DNA of 64,000 bases from Streptosporangiaceae bacterium NEAU-GS5 (GCA_017592665.1 JAGFNW010000002.1:310001-374000), one strand, 5' to 3'; counted from the first letter of the stretch, positions 25,238 through 39,600 are shown. The notes: generated by a model not told the origin, from the sequence alone. Made by a program: numbers and translations.

Positions 25238-25501
25238 TCAGCCCTCGATGGGCTCGGCGGTCAGCAGGCCCTCGCTGACCTCGCGGAGCGCGATGGACAG
25301 CGGCTTCTCCTGGGCGTGCGTCTCCACCAGAGGCCCGACATACTCAAGAAGGCCCTCGCCGAGCTGCGAGTAGTAGGCGTTGATCTGGCGCGCCCGCTTC
25401 GCGCCCATGATCACCAAGCTGTATTTGCTGTCGACGATGTCGAGCAGCGAGTCGATCGACGGGTTGGTGATGCCGTCGCCGTAGGCGGAACTGGTCGCCA
25501 A
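25238..25501 (-). CDS. rpoZ: RNA polymerase omega subunit
   Basis: 87 residues. Omega helps assembly of RNA polymerase by latching onto beta-prime. Recognised from [38 protein letters not shown] and [19 protein letters not shown] start at 25501 with AGAGGT about 8 nt upstream. Twelve bp downstream of gmk. Confidence 0.95.
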   Translation of the reverse strand: MATSSAYGDGITNPSIDSLLDIVDSKYSLVIMGAKRARQINAYYSQLGEGLLEYVGPLVETHAQEKPLSIALREVSEGLLTAEPIEG

Positions 25502-25513
25502 CGTGGTGACCTC

Positions 25514-26080
25514 TCAGTCTGAAGGGTGTGCGGTCATCAAGGCTATCAGCCGATGACACACTTCGTTGACCGACGTGTTCACGAGAGTCACGTCGAACTC
25601 CTTTTCGGCCGCCAATTCCACGTGGGCGGCCTCGAGCCGGCGGGCGATCACCTCGGGCGGCTCGGTGCCCCGGCCGCGCAGCCGCCGCTCCAGCTCCGCC
25701 CAGCTGGGCGGGGTGAGGAAGACCAGCAGTGCGCCGGGCATGGTGTCACGCACCTGCCGCGCGCCCTGGAGGTCGATCTCCAGCAGCGTCGGCGCTCCGG
25801 CCGCCAGGCGCTCCATCACAGGACCGCGTGGCGTGCCGTAACGGTTGCCGGCGAACTCGGCCCACTCCAACAGGTCGTCCGACTCGATGAGCCGGTCGAA
25901 CTCGTCGTCGGTGGTGAAGAAATACTCCACACCGTGGGTCTCGCCGGGCCGGGGTTTCCTGGTGGTCACCGAGACCGACAGCCACACCTCGGGGTGCGAC
26001 CGCCGGAGCTCGGCGACAACCGTGGACTTCCCGACGCCGGACGGCCCTGACAGGACCGTCAGGCGGCGGATCGGAGGCAT
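25514..26080 (-). CDS. gmk: Guanylate kinase
   Basis: 188 residues. Phosphorylates GMP to GDP. P-loop [14 protein letters not shown]-binding [18 protein letters not shown], and [13 protein letters not shown] 26080 gives the normal N-terminus; a longer reading to 26119 adds 13 unlikely residues. No strong Shine-Dalgarno is visible, so translation may depend on upstream mihF transcription. Confidence 0.95.
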   Translation of the reverse strand: MPPIRRLTVLSGPSGVGKSTVVAELRRSHPEVWLSVSVTTRKPRPGETHGVEYFFTTDDEFDRLIESDDLLEWAEFAGNRYGTPRGPVMERLAAGAPTLLEIDLQGARQVRDTMPGALLVFLTPPSWAELERRLRGRGTEPPEVIARRLEAAHVELAAEKEFDVTLVNTSVNEVCHRLIALMTAHPSD

Positions 26081-26172
26081 GCAGTCACCGTAGCGTGTCG
26101 CCGGCCAAGCTGAGGCCATGGACCTGCCAGGCGCCTGACGCCTCCGCGCGAAGCGCGTGGTTGACGCCGAGA

Positions 26173-26496
26173 TCAGCTCTCGGCGCCGCCGAATTCGCGC
26201 TCCAGGGAGGCGCGCTGGTTGGCGCCGAGACCCCGCACACGGCGGGATTCCGCGATTCCCAGACGCTCCATGAGCTGCTTTGCGCGGACCTTGCCCACGC
26301 CGGGGAGCGACTCCAGCAGAGCCGAGACCTTCATCTTGCCGATGACGTCGTCGGTCTGCCCATCCTTCAGGACCTCGGCCAGAGAAACCGCGCCGTGCTT
26401 AAGCCGGTTCTTGACCTCGGCACGCTCCTTGCGGGCCTTGGCGGCCTTCTCAAGAGCCGCCTTGCGCTGCTCGTCGGTCAGGGGAGGAAGAGCCAC
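26173..26496 (-). CDS. mihF: Integration host factor, actinobacterial type (mIHF)
   Basis: 107-residue nucleoid-associated protein unique to actinobacteria, unrelated to E. coli IHF. A basic helical N-terminus ([20 protein letters not shown]) is followed by the helix-two-turns-helix / helix-hairpin-helix DNA-binding element [21 protein letters not shown] at 26496 follows GAGGTGAC. Normally located upstream of gmk, as here. Confidence 0.95.
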   Translation of the reverse strand: MALPPLTDEQRKAALEKAAKARKERAEVKNRLKHGAVSLAEVLKDGQTDDVIGKMKVSALLESLPGVGKVRAKQLMERLGIAESRRVRGLGANQRASLEREFGGAES

Positions 26497-26618
26497 GCCG
26501 GGTCACCTCGAATTTCTGTCGATGTACTCGGACGGGAGGGGAAACTAGCTGGTCTATGCCCTATCCGGCAACGTCAAGGCCTGTTTTCCCCATCAGAAAG
26601 TCAAGACTATTACTCTCT

Positions 26619-26634
26619 GTGATCTAAATATCAC
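26619..26634. promoter_or_regulatory. Inverted repeat in the pyrF-mihF gap
   Basis: GTGAT-CTAAAT-ATCAC in an unusually AT-rich patch about 120 bp upstream of mihF. It could be an operator; the spacing (GTGA-N8-TCAC) does not match the Crp consensus. A TTGACG at about 26569-26574 on the minus strand is a candidate mihF -35. No gene lies in 26497-26725. Confidence 0.3.
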
Positions 26635-26725
26635 GGTACGTCTATGAAACGGGCCTCATCAGCGCGAAAGGAGAACCCGGTTCAAGAGCGGCGGCGACGG
26701 CCCGGAAGGCCGTGGAATCCGGGCT

Positions 26726-27460
26726 TCAGCGGCGCCCCGAGCCGGCCGCGCCGGGGCCGCGTCCGGGCGCCCCGACGCGCCGCAGGGCCGCCGCGATCGC
26801 GGCCGCGGTCGCTCCAGGATCGGGCGAGGCGGTGATCGGGCGGCCGATCACGAGAAGATCCGCGCCGTCCGCGATGGCGCGCTCGGGCGTCGCCACGCGA
26901 GCCTGATCCTGCGCGTCGGATCCGGCCGGCCGTACGCCCGGGGTGATGAGCGTGATGTCGGGCCCGACCTCCGCGCGCACGGCGGCGACCTCCTGGGGCG
27001 AGCACACGAGCGCCGGTGCGCCCGCGGCGACCGCCTGGGCCGCCATGCGGCGCACGGCGTCCTCCGGGGGTCCCTGGATGCCGATCGTGGCGAGATCGGC
27101 GGCGGAGAGCGACGTGAGGACCGTCACGGCGGCGATCTGCGTCTGCGGCACGGCCTCCACGGCCGCCCGGATCATCGCGGGACCGCCCGCGGCGTGCACG
27201 GTGAGGATGGCCGGGCGCAACCGGGCGACGGCGCGCGCCGCTCCCGCTACCGTGTTCGGGATGTCGTGCAGCTTCAGATCGAGGAACACCCGTACGCCAC
27301 TGGCGCCCCGGATGGTGGCGATCACGTCGGGGCCATAGCGCAGGTAGAGCTCGAGGCCCACCTTGACGGTGCTGACGTGCGGGGTGACGAGCGATGCCCA
27401 GCGGGCCGCGGTCTCCAGATCTGGTGCGTCGAGGGCGACGGCGATGGGAGCGGGCGTCAC
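26726..27460 (-). CDS. pyrF: Orotidine-5'-phosphate decarboxylase
   Basis: 244 residues. Last step of UMP synthesis. The catalytic DxKxxD motif is in FLDLKLHDIPNTV; phosphate-binding TPGVRPAGSDAQDQ follows. N-terminus IAVALDAPDLETAARW. GTG start at 27460 overlaps the pyrD stop by 4 bp. The extra Gly/Arg-rich C-terminal residues are not conserved. Last gene of the pyr operon. Confidence 0.95.
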   Translation of the reverse strand: MTPAPIAVALDAPDLETAARWASLVTPHVSTVKVGLELYLRYGPDVIATIRGASGVRVFLDLKLHDIPNTVAGAARAVARLRPAILTVHAAGGPAMIRAAVEAVPQTQIAAVTVLTSLSAADLATIGIQGPPEDAVRRMAAQAVAAGAPALVCSPQEVAAVRAEVGPDITLITPGVRPAGSDAQDQARVATPERAIADGADLLVIGRPITASPDPGATAAAIAAALRRVGAPGRGPGAAGSGRR

Positions 27461-28428
27461 AACGAGCTCTCCTTAAGATCATTTCTTAGTACGGGCCGAT
27501 GGGCGAGGCCGACGGCGTCGGCGAGCCGGTCGAAGCCGCGTTCGTGCAGCAGGTCTTCCAGCTCGCGCAGGATGCGCGGGCACGCGTTGGGGTCGTGGAA
27601 CAGGGCGGTGCCCACGGCGACGGCGCATGCCCCCGCGAGGATGAGCTCGAGCGCGTCGCGGCCGGTCAGGACGCCGCCCATGCCGATGATCGGCACCCCG
27701 GGCAGTGCCGCGTGAACCTGCCAGACGCAGCGCACGGCCAGCGGCCGCACCGCGGGACCGGAAAGGCCGCCGGAACCGGCGGCGAGCGCGGGCCGCATGG
27801 CGTCGACGTCGATGGCCATGCCCTGCGGTGTGTTGATCATGGAGAGCGCGTCGGCGCCGCCGTCGACGCAGGAGCGCGCCACCGCCACCACGTCGGCCAC
27901 GTCCGGCGCCAGCTTGGCGATCACGGGCACGTCGTAGCGCGTCGCGCCGCGCACGGCGGCCACGACCTCGGCGGCGGACGAGCCGTCCCTGGCGAACAGC
28001 CGGCCCCGGTCCTCGATGTTGGGGCAGGACAGGTTGACCTCGATCGCGGTGACCCCGGTGGCGTCGGCGAGCCGCCTGGCCAGCGCCGCGAACTCGGCGA
28101 CGCTGCCGCCGCCGATCGACACGATCGTGCGGACGCCGTGCCCGGCCAGCCACGGCAGCTCCTCCTCCAGGAACGCCTCGATCCCCGGCCCCTGCAGGCC
28201 GACGGAGTTGAGCAGGCCCGACGGAGTCTCGGCCATGCGCGGAGTGGGGCGGCCCGCACGCGGGGCCATGGTGATGGACCGGGTGGCGAAGGCGCCGAGG
28301 CGCGTCAGGTCGGCGAACTGGGCCAGCTCACGTCCCATCCCCGCGCATCCCGACGCCGTCAGCACCGGATTGGGCAGCTCGACGTGTCCCAGGTAGGCGC
28401 GCAGGTCGACCGTGCCGGTGGTGGTCAT
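27457..28428 (-). CDS. pyrD: Dihydroorotate dehydrogenase, class 1B catalytic subunit
   Basis: 323 residues, FMN-binding TIM barrel. Active-site Cys in VNLSCPNIEDRG; FMN contacts in NPVLTASGCAG and IIGMGGVLTGRDALE. No N-terminal membrane-anchoring helix, so not a class 2 quinone-dependent enzyme. The adjacent pyrK marks it as the NAD-linked class 1B type. ATG 28428 is 19 bp after pyrK. Confidence 0.93.
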   Translation of the reverse strand: MTTTGTVDLRAYLGHVELPNPVLTASGCAGMGRELAQFADLTRLGAFATRSITMAPRAGRPTPRMAETPSGLLNSVGLQGPGIEAFLEEELPWLAGHGVRTIVSIGGGSVAEFAALARRLADATGVTAIEVNLSCPNIEDRGRLFARDGSSAAEVVAAVRGATRYDVPVIAKLAPDVADVVAVARSCVDGGADALSMINTPQGMAIDVDAMRPALAAGSGGLSGPAVRPLAVRCVWQVHAALPGVPIIGMGGVLTGRDALELILAGACAVAVGTALFHDPNACPRILRELEDLLHERGFDRLADAVGLAHRPVLRNDLKESSL

Positions 28429-28447
28429 GAGCCGCTCATCTGGGCGC

Positions 28448-29311
28448 TCATCCCATCCCGCCGAGCCCTCGGGGCGCCCCGAGCGCGTCGAAGGGGATGG
28501 TGCCGACGTCCTCGAACCTCACCCGCTCTCCGCGGAACACGGGACCCTCGGCGCAGGCCCGGACCATGCGGGTGACGCCGTCGTCGCCGATGACCGGCAG
28601 CACGCACGTCATGCAGAGGCCGGTGCCGCAGGCCATCGCCTCCTCTACGGAGACCTGCGCGGGGATGTCGAGCTCGATGGCCACCGCCGTGACGGCGCGC
28701 AGCATGTCGCGCGGGCCGCAGGCGTAGACGACGTCGGCCCGGGTGTCGGCGATCACGCCGGCCAGCACGTCGGCCACCTGGCCGCGCATGCCGAGCGAGC
28801 CGTCTTCGGTGGTCAGCGTGGTGGTCTCGCCGATGCGCCGGGCCCGCAGCGCGCCGAACACCCGGTCGGCCGAGGCCGCGCCGAGCACGAAGTCGATCCG
28901 GCAGCCGCGGCCCTGCAGCACGTCGGCCAGCGCGAACAGCGACGCCGAGCCGTACTCGCTGCCGACCAGGACGCAGCGGCACGGATCGCGGGGCAGCGGG
29001 AAGGGCCGGCCAAGCGGCCCGACGAGGTCGAGGGTGTCCCGGGCGCGGCGGGCGGCCAGCCACGAGGTGCCGGCGCCGCGCACCGTGAAGACGAACTCGA
29101 CCGTGCCGCCGTAGTCGGGCTTGACGTCGTGCACGGCGAAGGCGCGCCGGGTCAGGGTGGCCGTGGCCGGGCCGCCGGTCGACACCGTCACGAAGTGGCC
29201 GGGGCGGAACCGGTCGGCGACGGCCGGCGCCACCACCGTCAGGGCATGGTAGGCGTCGACCCGGCGGATGGTCAGCACCGTGCCCGTCACCTGCACCGGC
29301 GTCACGGCCAC
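28448..29311 (-). CDS. pyrK: Dihydroorotate dehydrogenase electron-transfer subunit
   Basis: 287 residues. Ferredoxin-reductase-like FAD/NAD module plus a C-terminal [2Fe-2S] cluster. FAD site RPGHFVTVST; cluster cysteines in ACGTGLCMTCVLP and RACAEGP. Passes electrons from PyrD FMN to NAD. Several in-frame GTG codons compete as start (29317, 29311, 29305); GGAGG just upstream best fits 29311. The longer frame into carB has no support. Confidence 0.92.
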   Translation of the reverse strand: MAVTPVQVTGTVLTIRRVDAYHALTVVAPAVADRFRPGHFVTVSTGGPATATLTRRAFAVHDVKPDYGGTVEFVFTVRGAGTSWLAARRARDTLDLVGPLGRPFPLPRDPCRCVLVGSEYGSASLFALADVLQGRGCRIDFVLGAASADRVFGALRARRIGETTTLTTEDGSLGMRGQVADVLAGVIADTRADVVYACGPRDMLRAVTAVAIELDIPAQVSVEEAMACGTGLCMTCVLPVIGDDGVTRMVRACAEGPVFRGERVRFEDVGTIPFDALGAPRGLGGMG

Positions 29312-29322
29312 CGCCACCTCCG

Positions 29323-32581
<3,259 letters not shown>

Positions 32582-32595
<14 letters not shown>

Positions 32596-33688
32596 GGGTC
32601 ATGACCTCGCAGAACTCGTCGAAAAGGTAGGCGGCGTCATGGGGGCCGGCGGCGGCCTCCGGGTGGTATTGGACGCTGAACGCCGGCCGTTCGAGCAGCC
32701 GCAGGCCCTCGACGCAGCCGTCGTTGAGGTTGACGTGGCTGACCTCGGCCGGGCCGTACGGAGTGTCGAAGGGCCCGTCGACCGGCGCCTCGACGGCGAA
32801 CCCGTGGTTGTGCGCGGAGATCTCGACCTTGCCGGTCCGCAGATCCTGCACGGGCTGGTTCACCCCGCGATGGCCGTAGCGCAGCTTGTAGGTGGACAGC
32901 CCGAGCGCGCGCCCGAACAGCTGATTGCCGAAGCAGATGCCGAAGAACGGCACGCCCGCGTCGAGCACGCCCTTCAGCGCGCCCAGATCGGCCGTGGCCG
33001 GGTCGCCGGGGCCGTTGGAGAAGAAGACCCCGTCGGGGCGTAGCGCGAGGATCTGGGCGGCCGTGGCGGTCGCCGGCAGCACGTGCACCTCGCAGCCGCG
33101 CTCGGCCATGCGATGCGGCGTCATCCCCTTGATGCCGAGGTCGACCGCCGCGACCGTGAACAGCTTCGCGCCGATGGGCGGGATCACGTACGGCTCGGCC
33201 GTGGCGACCTCGCCCGCCAGATCGGCGCCCATCATCTGCGGGCTCTTGCGGACCCGCTCGACCAGCTCCTCGGCGGGCGCCACGGCCTGGCCGGAGAAGA
33301 TCCCGGCCCGCATGGCCCCACGCTCGCGCAGGTGGCGGGTGAGCGCCCGCGTGCCGCGCACGGCGATCCCGACCACGCCCTGCTCACGCAGGTAGTCGTC
33401 GAGCGATCCCGCGGCACGCCAGTTGCTCACCACACGCGCCGGCTCACGCACGACGTAGCCGGCGACCCAGATCCGCGCCGACTCCGGGTCTTCGGCGTTG
33501 ACGCCGGTGTTCCCGATGTGCGGCGCGGTCATGGCGACGATCTGCCGGTGATAGGAGGGGTCGGTCAGGGTCTCCTGGTAGCCGGTCATTCCGGTGTTGA
33601 AGACCATCTCCCCGTACGTCTCGCCCACGGCGCCGAAGGCGACGCCTTCGAAAATCCGCCCGTCTTCGAGCACCAGCAGAGCGGTCAC
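32582..33688 (-). CDS. carA: Carbamoyl-phosphate synthase, small subunit
   Basis: 368 residues. Glutamine amidotransferase; N-terminal CPSase domain ([15 protein letters not shown]), then class I GATase with catalytic Cys in [15 protein letters not shown] and His/Glu in [11 protein letters not shown]. Supplies ammonia to CarB. GTG at 33688 overlaps the pyrC stop by 4 bp. Confidence 0.97.
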
Positions 33689-34964
33689 ACCAGCTTCCCT
33701 TCGAGCACGGTCGGGCGGCCGCGCAGGAACGTGGCGACCACGCGCCCGGGCAGCGTCATCCCGACGTAGGGGGTGTTGCGGCTGCGCGAGGCGAAGCCGG
33801 ACGGATCCACCTCAGCCCGCGCGGACGGGTCGTAGAGCGTGATGTTGGCGGGCGCGCCGGCCTCCAGCGGCTGGCCGTGGCCGGGCAGGCGGCCGATCCG
33901 GGCCGGGCGGTAGGACATGCGGTCGGCCACGCCGGCCCAGTCGAGCAGGCCCGTCTCGACCATGGCCTCGTGGACCACCGAGAGCGCGGTCTCAAGGCCG
34001 ATCATGCCCATGGCCGCGGCGCCCCACTCGGTCTCCTTGTCCTCCACCGGGTGGGGGGCGTGGTCGGTGGCGACCGCGTCGATCGTGCCGTCGGCCAGCG
34101 CGGCGCGGAGCGCCGCCACGTCTTCGGCCGTGCGCAGCGGTGGATTGACCTTGTAGATCGGGTTGTACGGCCCGACCGGCGAGGCCTCGGCGCACGCGTC
34201 GGTGAGCAGCAGGTGGTGCGGGGTGACCTCGGCGGTCACGTCCCAGCCCTTCGACTTGGCCCAGCGGATGATCTCCACGGAACCGGCCGTCGAGACGTGG
34301 CAGACGTGCAGCCGGGAGCCGACGTGGGCGGCCAGCAGGCAGTCGCGCGCGATGACCGCCTCTTCGGCCACCGCCGGCCAGCCGGTCAGACCCAGGCGAC
34401 CCGAGATGACGCCCTCGTTGAGCTGCGCGCCCTCGGTCAGCCGCGGCTCCTGCGCGTGCTGGGCGACGACCCCGTCGAACGCCTTCACGTACTCCAGGGC
34501 GCGGCGCATGAGCACCGCGTCCGACACGCACTTGCCGTCGTCGGAGAAGACCCGGACGTGGGCCGCCGAATCGGCCATCGCGCCGAGCTCGGCGAGGTGC
34601 TTGCCCTCGAGGCCGCTGGTGACCGCGCCGACCGGGCGCACGTCGCAGTGGCCGTGCTCCTGGCCGAGCCGCCAGACCTGCTCCACGACGCCGGCCGTGT
34701 CGGCCACCGGAGAGGTGTTGGCCATCGCGTGGACGGCCGTGTAGCCGCCGCGGGCGGCCGCCTGGGTGCCGGTCTGGACCGTCTCGGCGTCCTCCCGGCC
34801 GGGCTCGCGCAGATGAGTGTGCAGGTCGACCAGGCCGGGCAGGGCGATCAGCCCACCCCCGTCGAGACCCTCACCGGACAGCGCGCCGACCTCGGCGATC
34901 ACGCCGTTCTCGATCCGGATGTCGGCGGCCTCGCCGCCGAGGATCCGCACATTCTTGATCAGCA

Positions 34965-34965
<1 letters not shown>
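33685..34965 (-). CDS. pyrC: Dihydroorotase
   Basis: 426 residues, amidohydrolase fold. Metal site [10 protein letters not shown], later His in [11 protein letters not shown], and [13 protein letters not shown] carrying the catalytic Asp. Cyclises carbamoyl aspartate. Type I/III (bacterial long) dihydroorotase by length. ATG 34965 shares one base with the pyrB stop. Confidence 0.96.
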
Positions 34966-36502
<1,537 letters not shown>

Positions 36503-36660
36503 AAGGGTGTCGGTCGGGCTCACCCTACCAGCCCTCGCCGCGTGTCCCCCGTCCGGCCTGGGACGATGCGTCCCTTCTGCGAACCGGACAAGCGGACCGA
36601 AAAGCCGAGCGACGCTCGGTCTGATCAAGCGACTGTTTCGCGACCTTTTTTCCAATCAGC

Positions 36661-36702
36661 TTGACCTTTGACGGCCACGGCTTTACCGTCACTGTCCGTA
36701 AC
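36661..36702 (+). promoter_or_regulatory. bldD promoter overlapped by a BldD-like box
   Basis: TTGACC (36661-36666), 17-bp spacer, TACCGT (36684-36689) form a good promoter. GTCACTGTCCGTAAC (36688-36702), a pseudo-palindrome fitting the flanking bases of the BldD site (T-x-AC...GT-x-A) though not its centre, covers the expected start point. This fits the known autorepression of bldD. The 387-bp pyrR-bldD gap also holds two short perfect hairpins at 36560-36574 and 36605-36619 and no gene. Confidence 0.6.
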
Positions 36703-36847
36703 CACAAGTCGCGACCTACCTGGGTAAAACCCGACGCAGTGGTCACCGAAGGTGCCTGCCCCCAGGCGCCAACCCGGTGGTTGGTGCATTCGGGACAGGC
36801 GCGCACAATCGAGTAAGAAACCTGACATAGAGACCGGGGGCCACACG

Positions 36848-37342
36848 ATGCCGTCTGACTACGCCAAGTCGCTCGGCGCACGCTTGCGTGCGATCCGCAC
36901 TCAGCAGGGCCTGTCCCTGCACGGGGTTGAAGAGAAGTCCCGCGGCCGCTGGAAGGCCGTTGTGGTGGGCTCGTACGAGCGCGGCGACCGTGCCGTGACC
37001 GTGCAGAAGCTCGCCGAGCTTGCCGACTTCTACGGCGTGCCGGTGTCGGAGCTGCTGCCGGGTGGTGCGGCCCCCAGCCCGCTTGCCCCGGCGCCCAAGC
37101 TTGTGATCGACCTCGAGCGGCTGTCGCAGCTGCCGAAGGAGAAGGCCGGCCCGCTGGCCCGCTACGCCGCGACCATCCAGTCGCAGCGCGGCGACTACAA
37201 CGGCAAGGTGCTGTCGATCCGCCAGGAAGACCTTCGCTCCCTCGCGGTCATCTACGACAAGTCGCCCACCGAGCTGACCGAGGAGTTCATCACCTGGGGC
37301 GTCCTCGACGCCGAGGCCCGCAGGGCGATGGAGTCCTTCTAG
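36848..37342 (+). CDS. bldD: BldD, c-di-GMP-responsive developmental regulator
   Basis: 164 residues. N-terminal Xre-type helix-turn-helix (LGARLRAIRTQQGLSLHGVE ... VVVGSYERGDR), linker, then the BldD C-terminal domain. The c-di-GMP-binding signature RxD-x8-RxxD is intact: RGDYNGKVLSIRQED (about residues 118-132). In Streptomyces, a c-di-GMP tetramer links two BldD molecules and represses sporulation genes during growth. ATG 36848 gives the family N-terminus (MPSDYAKSLGARLRAIR). Its presence suggests a sporulating, filamentous host. Divergent from pyrR, a conserved arrangement. Confidence 0.96.
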   Translation: MPSDYAKSLGARLRAIRTQQGLSLHGVEEKSRGRWKAVVVGSYERGDRAVTVQKLAELADFYGVPVSELLPGGAAPSPLAPAPKLVIDLERLSQLPKEKAGPLARYAATIQSQRGDYNGKVLSIRQEDLRSLAVIYDKSPTELTEEFITWGVLDAEARRAMESF

Positions 37343-37358
37343 TAGCCTCTTTCCCGAC

Positions 37359-37389
37359 GTCCCCCCGTGACGCGACGCGCAGGGGGGAC
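37359..37389 (+). promoter_or_regulatory. Hairpin masking the atpG ribosome binding site
   Basis: GTCCCCCC (37359-37366) pairs perfectly with GGGGGGAC (37382-37389) across a 15-nt loop. The right arm is the Shine-Dalgarno of the downstream gamma-subunit gene (ATG at 37392), so it could act as a bldD terminator, a translational brake, or both. Confidence 0.6.
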
Positions 37390-37391
37390 CT

Positions 37392-38291
37392 ATGGGTGCA
37401 CAGCTCCGTCAGATCCGCGCCCGGATCAGATCCGTCAGATCGACCGCGAAGATCACGCGCGCCCAGGAGCTGATCGCCTCCTCGCGAGTGGCGAAGGCCC
37501 GCGACCGGGCCAAGGCCGCCGAGCCTTACACGCGTGAGCTCGTCCTGGCCGTCATGGCGCTGGTCGGCCACGGCATGAGGATCGACCACCCGCTGCTCGA
37601 CCAGCGGCCGGACGCCTCGCGCGTCGCGGTGCTGGCGATGACCAGCGACCGCGGCTTCTGCGGCGGCTACAACCACAACGTGATCCGGCGCGGCCAGGCC
37701 CTGGTCGAACTGCTGCGCTCGCAGGGCAAGGAGCCCGTCTTCTACGTGGTGGGCCGCAAGGGGTCCGACTGGTTCCGGTTCCGCAGCCGCCCGACGGTCC
37801 GCGAGTGGACGGGGTCCAGCGGTGCGCCCACGTACGAGACGGCCGCCGAGATCGGGCAGACGCTCATCGACGCCTTCGACACCAAGACGAGCGAGGGCGG
37901 CGTGGGCGAGGTCCACGTCATCTTCACCGAGTTCGAGACCATGCTGACCCAGCGCACCCTGGTCCGGAGGATCCTGCCGCTCGAGATCGAGGAGCGCGAG
38001 GCCCCTGCCGGGGAGGGCGCGCCGCGCTCGCCGTACGAGTTCGAGCCCTCGGCGGCCGACGTGCTCGACGCGCTGCTGCGCAAGTACGTGCGGGGCCGGA
38101 TCTGGCGCATGATGCTGACCTCCGCCGCGTCCGAGCACGCCGCGCGCCGTACGGCGATGACGGCCGCCACGGAGAACGCGCAGGAGCTGATCTCGATGCT
38201 CACCCGCCAGGCCAACGAGGCGCGGCAGGCCGAGATCACCACCGAGCTCACCGAGATCGTCGGCGGCGCCGAGGCGCTCGGGCACCGCTGA
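37392..38291 (+). CDS. ATP synthase gamma subunit, stand-alone copy
   Basis: 299 residues with the F1 gamma pattern: N-terminal coiled coil GAQLRQIRARIRSVRSTAKI ... AQELIASSRVAKAR, central TSDRGFCGGYN, and C-terminal coiled coil AARRTAMTAATENAQELI ... EITTELTEIVGGAEAL. No other atp gene is present; it sits between bldD and the arginine deiminase operon. Gamma must have alpha3beta3 partners, so this is either a second, specialised gamma or a displaced main copy; I cannot tell without the rest of the genome. The divergent insert REAPAGEGAPRSPYEFEPS lies where family members vary. ATG at 37392 after GGGGGGA. Confidence 0.85.
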   Translation: MGAQLRQIRARIRSVRSTAKITRAQELIASSRVAKARDRAKAAEPYTRELVLAVMALVGHGMRIDHPLLDQRPDASRVAVLAMTSDRGFCGGYNHNVIRRGQALVELLRSQGKEPVFYVVGRKGSDWFRFRSRPTVREWTGSSGAPTYETAAEIGQTLIDAFDTKTSEGGVGEVHVIFTEFETMLTQRTLVRRILPLEIEEREAPAGEGAPRSPYEFEPSAADVLDALLRKYVRGRIWRMMLTSAASEHAARRTAMTAATENAQELISMLTRQANEARQAEITTELTEIVGGAEALGHR

Positions 38292-38367
38292 ATCGTTTCG
38301 GCACCTCCGGTAAGGGGCAGGTCACCCACTGTCACGCGTGGTTGCACGCGATTCGGGGGATGGACAC

Positions 38368-39600
38368 ATGACCTTCCACGTCGACTCAGAGGTGGGCAGG
38401 CTCCGCCAGGTGCTGCTGCACATGCCCGAGCTGGCGCTCAAGCGGCTCACCCCCACCAACAAGGACGACCTGCTCTTCGACGACGTCCTCTGGGTGCAGC
38501 GGGCCATGGAGGAGCACGACGAGTGGCGGCAGGTGCTGCGCGACCGCGGCGTCGAGGTCCACCTGCTGCACGACCTGCTCCGCGAGACCATCGCGACCCC
38601 CGAGGCCAGGAAGCACATCCTCGACGGCAGCATCGACGAGCGCTGGTTCGGCCCGCTGGCCACCGACGCCGTCAGGAACGCCCTCGAAGCGCTCGACGAC
38701 GCCCGGCTGGCCCTGTTCTCCACCGGCGGGATCACCAAACGGGAGATCATGGAGCTGGGCTGCGACCCCAAGTCGATCGCGTTCCACTCGCTCGCCATGG
38801 ACGACTTCATCCTGCCGCCGCTGCCCAACCACCTGTTCACCCGCGACACCTCGTGCTGGATCTACGACGGCGTCTCCGTCAACTCCATGCGCAAGAAGGC
38901 GCGGAGGCGCGAGACGGTCAACATGGAGGCGGTCTACAAGTACCACCCGACCTTCGCGCCGGGATACGACCGCGACTACCACGTGTGGTTCGAGGGCACC
39001 AAGATGGCCCCGGCCACCATCGAAGGCGGCGACGTCCTGGTCATCGGCCGCGGCGCCGTACTGATCGGAATGAGCGAGCGCACCCAGCCCCAGGCCATCG
39101 AGATGCTCGCGCAGCGCCTGTTCAAGGCCGGGTCGGCCACCAAGATCGTGACTTTGGCGATGCCGAAGGCCCGCGCCTTCATGCACCTCGACACCGTCAT
39201 GACCAATGTCGACGTGGGCGTGTTCACCAAGTACGCGGGGCTCGGCATGCTCCCCTCCTACACGATCGAGCCCGGCGACAACGACAAAGAGCTCAAGGTC
39301 ACCGACAACGCGCCGGACGACATGCACAAGGCCATCGCCCACGCGATCGGCCTCGACGACATCAAGGTGCTCACCGCGACGCAGGACGTCATGGCCGCCG
39401 AGCGCGAGCAGTGGGACGACGGCTGCAACGTGCTGGCCCTCGAGCCGGGCGTGGTCGTCGCGTACGAGCGCAACACCACGACCAACAACCATCTGCGCCG
39501 GCAGGGCATCGAGGTCATCACCATCCGGGGCAGCGAGCTCGGCCGGGGCCGCGGCGGGCCGCGCTGCATGAGCTGCCCCCTCGAGCGGGACGGGATCTGA
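38368..39600 (+). CDS. arcA: Arginine deiminase
   Basis: 410 residues. Converts arginine to citrulline and ammonia, first step of the ADI pathway. Conserved residues: [27 protein letters not shown], active-site His in [11 protein letters not shown], and catalytic Cys in [14 protein letters not shown] at the C-terminus. ATG 38368 gives the family N-terminus ([16 protein letters not shown]). It starts an operon with an argF remnant, arcC, an amino acid permease and a universal stress protein. Confidence 0.96.
   Translation: MTFHVDSEVGRLRQVLLHMPELALKRLTPTNKDDLLFDDVLWVQRAMEEHDEWRQVLRDRGVEVHLLHDLLRETIATPEARKHILDGSIDERWFGPLATDAVRNALEALDDARLALFSTGGITKREIMELGCDPKSIAFHSLAMDDFILPPLPNHLFTRDTSCWIYDGVSVNSMRKKARRRETVNMEAVYKYHPTFAPGYDRDYHVWFEGTKMAPATIEGGDVLVIGRGAVLIGMSERTQPQAIEMLAQRLFKAGSATKIVTLAMPKARAFMHLDTVMTNVDVGVFTKYAGLGMLPSYTIEPGDNDKELKVTDNAPDDMHKAIAHAIGLDDIKVLTATQDVMAAEREQWDDGCNVLALEPGVVVAYERNTTTNNHLRRQGIEVITIRGSELGRGRGGPRCMSCPLERDGI

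Noticed and set aside
26619..26634. Crp/NtcA-type site upstream of mihF
   Set aside because: The spacing between GTGA and TCAC is 8, not 6, and the flanks do not match; listed only as an inverted repeat.
38292..38367. ArgR box upstream of arcA
   Set aside because: No convincing palindromic ARG box; only a CACGCG direct repeat is present.
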